This document shows, in pieces, positions 58,647 through 64,000 of a stretch of 64,000 nt of DNA. Below the pieces are notes generated by a model. The model did no database searches, was not told the DNA's origin, and was given only the letters and a program-made list of their open reading frames with translations. The stretch's first letter is position 1, and the number at the start of each line of letters is the position of its first letter. The DNA lies in the NCBI GenBank assembly GCA_043769985.1, contig JAYVIV010000035.1, forward strand, positions 1-64,000, read 5' to 3'. The translations under genes were made by a program, and so were the position numbers. Source of the stretch: Arcicella sp043769985. GTDB lineage: Bacteria > Bacteroidota > Bacteroidia > Cytophagales > Spirosomataceae.

Positions 58647-61013
58647 TTAATTCGCCATTTCACTCAAAAACTTAATCCTCATTAACCTTAATTCTTCTTC
58701 CGTAATGTCCTCAATGTCACATTTTTCCATCGCAATGGCAATGCTATCTGTATCAGAATCCATGAAATATTCGTAGATTTCTTCTTGTTTATCAGGCTCA
58801 ATTACTTGGTTGATGTAATAGTCCAAATTCAATTTTGTACCCGAATAACAAATATGCTCAATCTCTTCGATAAGTTCAGTCATTCCTAACTCTTTCTGCT
58901 CGCCAATGATGTCTAAATCAACTTTTCTATCCACTTGTTGAATAATATGAATTTTGATTTTCGACTTATTTACTGCCGATTTCACCACAACCTCCGAAGC
59001 CGTTTCTATCTCGTTATCATCCACGTATTTCTTAATCAAGTCCATGAACTGCCGACCGAATTTTACGACCTTACCCATACCCACACCATTGATATTTGCC
59101 ATATCGTCTTTGGTGGTTGGGTAAGTTGTTGCCATTTCCTCCAAAGATGGGTCTTGGAAAATAACGTAAGGCGGTAAGTTTTTTTCTTTGGCAATTTTCT
59201 TACGAAGATTTTTCAGTAACTCAAACAAAGCCACATCATGCGAACCGCCGCCTGCTGCTTCTTTTTCTTCGTCTTCAATTATCTTCTCATTGTCATAGTC
59301 GTGGTCTTTTGAAAGGGTCAATGGAAAAGAATCTTTCATATAGTCCCGTCCTTTTTCCGATAACTTCAATATACCATAATTCTCAACATCTTTATCTAAA
59401 AATCCTAAAATAGCGATTTGACGCACCATCGAAACGCATTGTTCAATTGGCTCAGGCTCGGCATTTTTTCGGTTTTTAGCTTTTTGTGCTTTTTTAGCTT
59501 TTGCTTTCGGTTTCGGAATTGGATTTCCGTCCTCATCTTCTTCATCCGAGAATTCTGCCTCATCGTCATCCTCATCATCGTCGTCATCTTCATCGTCGTC
59601 CGATGCTAATTTGAAATATTGTTTTGCCTTTCCGAAAGTATCAATCGTTTGATGGTCTTGCGTGCCAACGTTTTGGCTTTTATAACCCATCAAAATATCC
59701 GCAATATGTTGAGCATCAAAGCTTTCACCCGTTAATTCAACCGTTTTTAAGGCTAAAACTACGGCTTCTTCTGCCTTATATTTTGGGGTTGGCTTATTAC
59801 AATTATCACAAAAACCGCAGTCTTTGTCCATGTATTCACCAAAATAATTCATTAATTGACGGCGACGACAAGTCCCTAAACCCGCATAATGCACCATCTC
59901 GTGAAGTAGCATTCGGGCGGTATCACGTTCAACGATTGTTTTATCTTTGTTAAATTTATCAAGTTTTGTAATATCTTCTTTCGCATAAAACATAATGCAC
60001 GTTCCTTCCAAACCATCACGACCTGCACGCCCTGTTTCTTGGTAATATCCTTCCAAAGATTTTGGAGCATCATAGTGAATCACAAAACGAACATCAGGTT
60101 TATCGATGCCCATTCCGAAGGCAATAGTGGCAACCATCACTTCGGTTTCTTCGTTCAAGAATGCTTCCTGATTCGCCATTCGCACGTCTGAATCCAATCC
60201 TGCGTGATATGGAAGTGCTTTTACACCGTTGACTACCAACAAGTTAGCAATTTCTTCAACTTTCTTACGGCTCAAACAGTAGATAATCCCTGACTTGCCA
60301 TGATTGGTTTTGATATACTTAATAATCTGCTTATCAATGTCGTCACGTTTTGCCCGAATTTCGTAGTAAAGATTTTTACGATTGAAAGAAGACTTGAACA
60401 AACGTGCATCCTCAAGATTCAAATTTTTCTGAATATCCTGTTGAACTTTAGGCGTTGCCGTTGCCGTGAGGGCAATAATGGGCAAGGCTTTATTCATACT
60501 TTCAACGATACTTCTGATTCTACGGTATTCTGGACGGAAATCATGTCCCCATTCTGAAATACAGTGAGCTTCATCAATGGCTACGAAAGAGATTTTAGCT
60601 TCCTTCAAAAAGTTTAGATTTGATTCCTTCGTAAGAGATTCGGGAGCAATGTAAAGTAGTTTCACCTCTCCTTTGATAACCGCATTTTTCACTTTGGTCA
60701 TTTCTGCTCGATTCAGTGAGGAATTCAGAAATTGGGCATTAATACCAAAAGCATTCATTTGATCAACTTGATTTTTCATCAAGGCAATCAAAGGTGAAAT
60801 CACGATGGCTGTGCCTTCCATCGCAATGGCAGGCATTTGATAGCAAAGTGATTTTCCTGCCCCAGTGGGCATGATTACGAAGGTGTTTTCACCCATGAGG
60901 GTGTTCTGGATAATAGCTTCTTGTTCACCACGGAACTGTGAAAAACCGAAAGTCTCTTTCAGTTTATCTTTCAACATGTCGGCGGTTTCTTTGGTAACAG
61001 TCATTTTATTCAA
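58647..61013 (-). CDS. recQ: ATP-dependent DNA helicase RecQ
   Basis: RecQ unwinds DNA in recombination and replication-fork repair. The 788-residue protein has the helicase core (1-360) with MPTGAGKSLCYQMP (48-61), AIDEAHCISEWGHDFR, ALTATATP and QETGRAGRDGLEGTCIMFY, a zinc/RQC part with CRRRQLMNYFGE and CGFCDNC, then a stretch of almost pure Asp/Glu (about 471-500) followed by Lys/Ala-rich KPKAKAKKAQKAKN. An HRDC domain (about 590-665) and a C-terminal region of about 120 residues follow. The acidic linker is unusual. The gene opens the run antitoxin, toxin, purD. Confidence 0.95.
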   Translation of the reverse strand: MNKMTVTKETADMLKDKLKETFGFSQFRGEQEAIIQNTLMGENTFVIMPTGAGKSLCYQMPAIAMEGTAIVISPLIALMKNQVDQMNAFGINAQFLNSSLNRAEMTKVKNAVIKGEVKLLYIAPESLTKESNLNFLKEAKISFVAIDEAHCISEWGHDFRPEYRRIRSIVESMNKALPIIALTATATPKVQQDIQKNLNLEDARLFKSSFNRKNLYYEIRAKRDDIDKQIIKYIKTNHGKSGIIYCLSRKKVEEIANLLVVNGVKALPYHAGLDSDVRMANQEAFLNEETEVMVATIAFGMGIDKPDVRFVIHYDAPKSLEGYYQETGRAGRDGLEGTCIMFYAKEDITKLDKFNKDKTIVERDTARMLLHEMVHYAGLGTCRRRQLMNYFGEYMDKDCGFCDNCNKPTPKYKAEEAVVLALKTVELTGESFDAQHIADILMGYKSQNVGTQDHQTIDTFGKAKQYFKLASDDDEDDDDDEDDDEAEFSDEEDEDGNPIPKPKAKAKKAQKAKNRKNAEPEPIEQCVSMVRQIAILGFLDKDVENYGILKLSEKGRDYMKDSFPLTLSKDHDYDNEKIIEDEEKEAAGGGSHDVALFELLKNLRKKIAKEKNLPPYVIFQDPSLEEMATTYPTTKDDMANINGVGMGKVVKFGRQFMDLIKKYVDDNEIETASEVVVKSAVNKSKIKIHIIQQVDRKVDLDIIGEQKELGMTELIEEIEHICYSGTKLNLDYYINQVIEPDKQEEIYEYFMDSDTDSIAIAMEKCDIEDITEEELRLMRIKFLSEMAN

Positions 61014-61058
61014 TCTTATATTAATGTTTTAATAATGTATTTGGTGGTTGATTTGGGG

Positions 61059-61877
61059 TTATAAATCGTAAATTTCATTTTCAGTTAAGCCTGTGGCTTG
61101 AATGATAACATTAATATCAATACCTGATTTTTTTAAATTTTTAGCTATTGCTATTGTTGTATTGTTAGTTGCAATCCTAAGAGCTTTTGAAAGTCTTCCT
61201 CTCTCATCTTGTTCACGCATGGCTTGATAGTCGTAGGCTCTCAATTCCTCCATTGACCATGTGTTTTTATTGGCATACAAATAGGCTTCTTGCAGTCCAT
61301 TATCTTCAATATTATCGGGAATAACGTCTAAATTTTCAGCTTCTTTAATGAAATAAATCCATTTGTCAGTTACGTTGTCTAATTCATTAAGTCGTTTTCT
61401 GAATTTTGGCAACTCAATAAAATAAAAGTCCATGTCCTTGATAACCCTTTCACAAGTTTTAACATTGCAGATAGCGTGGTTAGAGAGATAATCACCCTGA
61501 GAAAAATCAAAATCAAAAATACCGATGAAAATAACTGGATTCAGTTCAGTATATTTCTCTCCACTTTCAATCTGTTGACTATATTCTTTACTGGTATAAT
61601 AAAGCAATCTTTTATCCATTCCGTTTACATCAGCCACTTGCATTTCAACAATAAAAGTATTGCCCTTTAAGTCTTTCGCCCTCACATCAAGAATAGTGGC
61701 TTTAAAATTCGGTAAGATGGGTGATTGATAAGGATTGGCAATCGTAACATCTGCGATTCTATTTTCTCCTTCTAATTGCATTATAGCATTCAGAAAGGAA
61801 ATTAGAATAATTTTCTTTTTTTCATTTCCGAATATTTTACGGAAAGCAATATCATTTTTTATATCTACAAACTGCAT
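61059..61877 (-). CDS. Rpn/PD-(D/E)XK nuclease family protein (recombination-promoting nuclease type)
   Basis: The 272-residue protein belongs to the Rpn/PD-(D/E)XK transposase-like family, whose members are nucleases that promote recombination. Marks are the start KNDIAFRKIFGNEKKKIILISFLNAIM, the catalytic strands ATILDVRAKDLKGNTFIVEMQ (Asp64, then E-x-Q), and YYTSKEYSQQIESGEKYTEL. The C terminus ENEIYDL with KSGIDINVIIQATGLTENEI is a short helical tail typical of the family. Despite the old transposase name it is not an insertion sequence. It precedes recQ by 45 bases on the same strand. Confidence 0.88.
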   Translation of the reverse strand: MQFVDIKNDIAFRKIFGNEKKKIILISFLNAIMQLEGENRIADVTIANPYQSPILPNFKATILDVRAKDLKGNTFIVEMQVADVNGMDKRLLYYTSKEYSQQIESGEKYTELNPVIFIGIFDFDFSQGDYLSNHAICNVKTCERVIKDMDFYFIELPKFRKRLNELDNVTDKWIYFIKEAENLDVIPDNIEDNGLQEAYLYANKNTWSMEELRAYDYQAMREQDERGRLSKALRIATNNTTIAIAKNLKKSGIDINVIIQATGLTENEIYDL

Positions 61878-61963
61878 TTTTGTTTACGAAAGTAGATTCT
61901 ACTTTTTTACTTTTTAAATGGTAATTTTACAATTAAATCAATCAATCAAAAATACTTCGTACA

Positions 61964-62932
61964 TTGAAATTAATAAAAAATATTCAATCAACTGCAAAAA
62001 AAGTTTTAGAAGATGAAGCAAATTCAATCCTAAAAATTGTTCCTTTGATTGATTCTGAATTTGAAGCGTGTGTAAATCACCTACTTAGCTCCTCTGGACG
62101 CTTGGTGGTTACAGGTATTGGAAAATCAGCAATTATTGCCCAAAAGATAGTAGCAACCCTTAATTCGACTGGAACTCCTTCACTCTTTATGCACGCTGCC
62201 GATGCCATTCACGGCGATTTAGGAATGATTCAGCAGGGTGATAATGTGATGTGCATTTCAAGGTCTGGTGATACGCCCGAAATCAAGGTTTTAGTTCCGT
62301 TAATCAAACGGACTGGAACAAAGTTAATTGCAATGGTTTCAAATCCAAGTTCTTATCTTGGAAAAAATGCTGATTTTGTTCTTCATGCCCTTGCCGAACG
62401 TGAGGCAGATTCATTGAACCTTGCTCCCACCATTAGCACTACGGTTGCCTTAGCTTTGGGAGATGCTCTTGCCGTCTGTCTGATTGAATGTCGTGGATTT
62501 AATAGCAGAGACTTTGCCAAATATCATCCTGGCGGTGCATTGGGTAAAAAACTGTATCTGAAAGTTTCAGATATTTATCCAAATCATGAATTACCAACGG
62601 TTAAAGAAAATTCAACCGTGAAAGAAGCCATTATTGAAATCAGTTCTAAGCGTCTGGGAGCAACAGCGGTTTTGAAAAAAAATGAAGAGTTGGCAGGAAT
62701 AATTACGGACGGGGACGTGCGGAGGATGTTAAATCAATACGATAATTTTGGGGGATTAACCGCCAAAGATATTATGACTATTTCACCGAAAGCGATTTCG
62801 CCCGATGCGTATGCGGTGGAAGCGTTGCAAATTATGCAGGAAAAAAATATCACGCAACTCGTTGTGGTTCAAGATAATAAACCTTTGGGTTTTGTGCATT
62901 TGCATGATTTATTGAAGGAAGGACTCATTTAG
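61964..62932 (+). CDS. kdsD: KpsF/GutQ-family arabinose-5-phosphate isomerase
   Basis: The enzyme makes D-arabinose 5-phosphate from ribulose 5-phosphate, the precursor of KDO in lipopolysaccharide. The 322-residue protein has a SIS domain (about 30-190) with GRLVVTGIGKSAIIAQKIVATLNSTGTPS, HAADAIHGDLGMI and SRSGDTPEIKVLVPLIK, then NLAPTISTTVALALGDALAV and the HPGGALGKKL loop, and two CBS domains (about 205-322). The start is a TTG at 61964, because no ATG is near and the first residues fit the family. Confidence 0.93.
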   Translation: MKLIKNIQSTAKKVLEDEANSILKIVPLIDSEFEACVNHLLSSSGRLVVTGIGKSAIIAQKIVATLNSTGTPSLFMHAADAIHGDLGMIQQGDNVMCISRSGDTPEIKVLVPLIKRTGTKLIAMVSNPSSYLGKNADFVLHALAEREADSLNLAPTISTTVALALGDALAVCLIECRGFNSRDFAKYHPGGALGKKLYLKVSDIYPNHELPTVKENSTVKEAIIEISSKRLGATAVLKKNEELAGIITDGDVRRMLNQYDNFGGLTAKDIMTISPKAISPDAYAVEALQIMQEKNITQLVVVQDNKPLGFVHLHDLLKEGLI

Positions 62933-63045
62933 GAGGAGAAAAGGAGAAATGTAAAAATGGAGGAAAGGAGACAGGAAGATTGGACAGACATTCTGCATTT
63001 TACTGTTTTCTTTCCTCCCTTTCTCCTTTTTCCCTTCCTCCTCTA
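62931..63045. repeat. Purine/pyrimidine-rich imperfect inverted repeat
   Basis: AGGAGGAGAAAAGGAGAAATG (from 62931, cut here to its first bases) is a purine-only tract that pairs imperfectly with the pyrimidine tract TCTCCTTTTTCCCTTCCTCC near 63020-63040. It overlaps the kdsD stop and reaches the DUF4293 stop, so it may terminate both convergent genes. Confidence 0.6.
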
Positions 63046-63519
63046 CCTCATTCTATCCGCAGATTTTACCAGCATTTCGTCTCTTCTGATAAAACGATTG
63101 GCAATCATGTTGCATAACATTGCAAAGACCGTAGCAAAAAATCCTGTTCCATAAGACCCCTGATTTTCAGGCTCGAACATCGGTATTCCTTCTTTAAAAA
63201 CTTGATAAAAAGTGTATCCCAAAACAATGGCAATCAAGATGGAATTAATTAATCCCAAAGTCATTTGAAGCATTCTTTTCTTATATTGAGTAATTGAAAA
63301 AGCGGCAATGCAAGCTGAAATTATCGCTAAAATCACAATTAACATCGTGTTTGAACTACCAGTAGAAACCGTCCCTTTAAAGTGTTCCAAAGCATAAGAA
63401 GTGAGCGTAACTTTCTCATGCAAGGCGGCACTACTTTTCTCCCACATTGGTAAAGCCGTGGTTGTCAACATTGCAATAGCCACCATAGCTAATAATAAGG
63501 TTTGAATTCGTTGAAGCAT
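63043..63519 (-). CDS. DUF4293 family membrane protein
   Basis: The 158-residue protein has four hydrophobic segments: residues 5-25, 57-80 (MLIVILAIISACIAAFSITQ), 86-107 and 123-142. This fits DUF4293, a small membrane protein family restricted to Bacteroidota whose function is unknown. The N terminus MLQRIQTLLLAMVAIAMLTTTALPMW is the family signature: the start of helix 1 with the conserved QRIQT. It stands alone and convergent to kdsD. Nothing in the sequence suggests a cofactor. Confidence 0.85.
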   Translation of the reverse strand: MLQRIQTLLLAMVAIAMLTTTALPMWEKSSAALHEKVTLTSYALEHFKGTVSTGSSNTMLIVILAIISACIAAFSITQYKKRMLQMTLGLINSILIAIVLGYTFYQVFKEGIPMFEPENQGSYGTGFFATVFAMLCNMIANRFIRRDEMLVKSADRMR

Positions 63520-63707
63520 AATATTTTGAACGTTTATGTTTCCGCAAAGTTCTGAAACTTCTTATTGTTACGCAAGTAGAAATTCATTTTGGTAAATCAA
63601 TTGAACACTTTGTGTATTTTATTCCCCAAATTTTAAAATCTTTCATTTTTACAAGATGGTATTATTTTTTACTCATCCACAAAAAACAAACCATAAATTT
63701 TAGAAAA

Positions 63708-63902
63708 ATGAACATTAAACGAGTTTTCGGAACATTGTTAACCTTATTAGGTATCGTAGCATTAATTTATGCTGGCGTAATTTTCATGGATAAATCAGTA
63801 GGTAAAACTGATATTAAAACCATAATTCTTTGTGCAGTTTTAGGCTCGTTATTTTTCTTTTCAGGCATTAGATTAGTTTCAAATATTAAGGATGAGGCGT
63901 AG
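63708..63902 (+). CDS. Small membrane protein with two predicted helices
   Basis: The 64-residue product has two hydrophobic stretches, VFGTLLTLLGIVALIYAGVIF and IILCAVLGSLFFFSGIRLV, joined by a short charged loop DKSVGKTD. It is a small inner membrane protein of a type common in Bacteroidota. I cannot name a family. I start at the ATG at 63708; the longer frame to 63612 would add an unlikely N terminus. It is convergent with a partial gene at the window's end. Confidence 0.6.
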   Translation: MNIKRVFGTLLTLLGIVALIYAGVIFMDKSVGKTDIKTIILCAVLGSLFFFSGIRLVSNIKDEA

Positions 63903-63920
63903 ATAATTACGCCTCTATGA

Positions 63921-64000
63921 TTACCACTTCCGCTTGTAGGTAGTATAATCCTTTCTGGGACCATCTTTCTTTTTTGGATTTGGGTTTACGTCTCCTAATA
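63921..64000 (-). CDS. C-terminal tail of a gene that continues outside the window
   Basis: On the minus strand a frame is open from the window edge to a TAA at 63921-63923. Its 25 visible residues end in KKKDGPRKDYTTYKRKW, a basic, lysine-rich tail. I do not recognise the protein. The real gene would start beyond 64000; its end is convergent with the small membrane protein gene, with 18 bases between them. Confidence 0.4.
   Translation of the reverse strand, partial: LGDVNPNPKKKDGPRKDYTTYKRKW

Noticed and set aside
61059..61877. PD-(D/E)XK 'transposase' as evidence for an insertion sequence
   Set aside because: There are no terminal inverted repeats or target duplication around it, and Rpn-type proteins are stand-alone nucleases.
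62957..63154. A 65-codon plus-strand frame after kdsD
   Set aside because: It starts in the purine-rich inverted repeat and runs into DUF4293 on the other strand.
1..64000. tRNA, rRNA, CRISPR arrays, prophage or replication origin
   Set aside because: None was seen on reading; the hairpins lack cloverleaf structure, repeats lack regular spacers and no phage or dnaA-type genes are present. A tRNAscan or Infernal run would be decisive.

Overview
The window is AT-rich chromosomal DNA from a member of the Bacteroidota, most likely an aerobic Cytophagales-type bacterium (an Arcicella/Flectobacillus/Emticicia-like lineage is my guess, not proven). Supporting signs are a gliding lipoprotein gene (gldH) beside a RicT/PSP1 gene, DUF5686, DUF2452 and DUF4293 family genes, menaquinone genes, several Uma2 genes, TAnnTTTG-type -7 promoter boxes and no clear Shine-Dalgarno sequences. 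No rRNA, tRNA, CRISPR array, prophage or complete insertion sequence was seen. Most of the window is housekeeping or conserved accessory genes, separated by many palindromic repeats.

Layout. 1-3000: the 3' end of trpS with overlapping PAP2 and DUF2147 genes, then a divergent acyl-CoA reductase and ferredoxin. 3300-7250: an amidoligase-type cluster (YbdK-like ligase, ATP-grasp protein, two alpha/beta-hydrolases). 7360-15200: a DUF5686 outer membrane protein, menE, a Rieske lipoprotein, DUF2452, menB, an AraC regulator and a small outer membrane protein. 15400-20100: folD, prs, rplY and a secreted SGNH esterase. 20200-27200: a metalloprotease/propeller/barrel fusion, infC, thrS and a TPR lipoprotein. 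27460-33430: a 22-residue mini-gene, an rRNA-methyltransferase-like gene, glycerate kinase, and a Roco GTPase/AlbA_2 gene pair. 33600-39000: a secreted protein, EVE, alcohol dehydrogenase and a Uma2-sirtuin-Uma2 run. 39100-44700: rpmI-rplT (detached from thrS-infC), a NuiA-like nuclease inhibitor, iscS and an EEP nuclease with a small partner. 44800-53250: aconitase, a J-KTSC fusion, malate:quinone oxidoreductase, a Tat-exported TIM-barrel protein, rhlE and an MFS transporter. 53380-61900: a long minus-strand run of gldH, ricT, a HEPN/MNT toxin-antitoxin pair, purD, a MazF-type pair, recQ and an Rpn nuclease. 61960-64000: kdsD, DUF4293 and small or partial genes.

How the genes work together. 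menE and menB belong to menaquinone synthesis, and Mqo feeds electrons from malate to the quinone pool next to aconitase. folD, prs and purD support one-carbon, PRPP and purine metabolism. thrS, trpS, infC, rpmI, rplT, rplY, the putative methyltransferase and rhlE serve translation and RNA. Accessory interest lies in the Roco-AlbA_2 operon, the amidoligase cluster, two toxin-antitoxin modules on either side of purD, and an EEP nuclease pair.

Between genes there are at least three families of dispersed palindromes, one 192-bp MITE-like element with long terminal inverted repeats, and several perfect hairpin terminators. Functions are assigned from recognisable motifs only; no database search was run.
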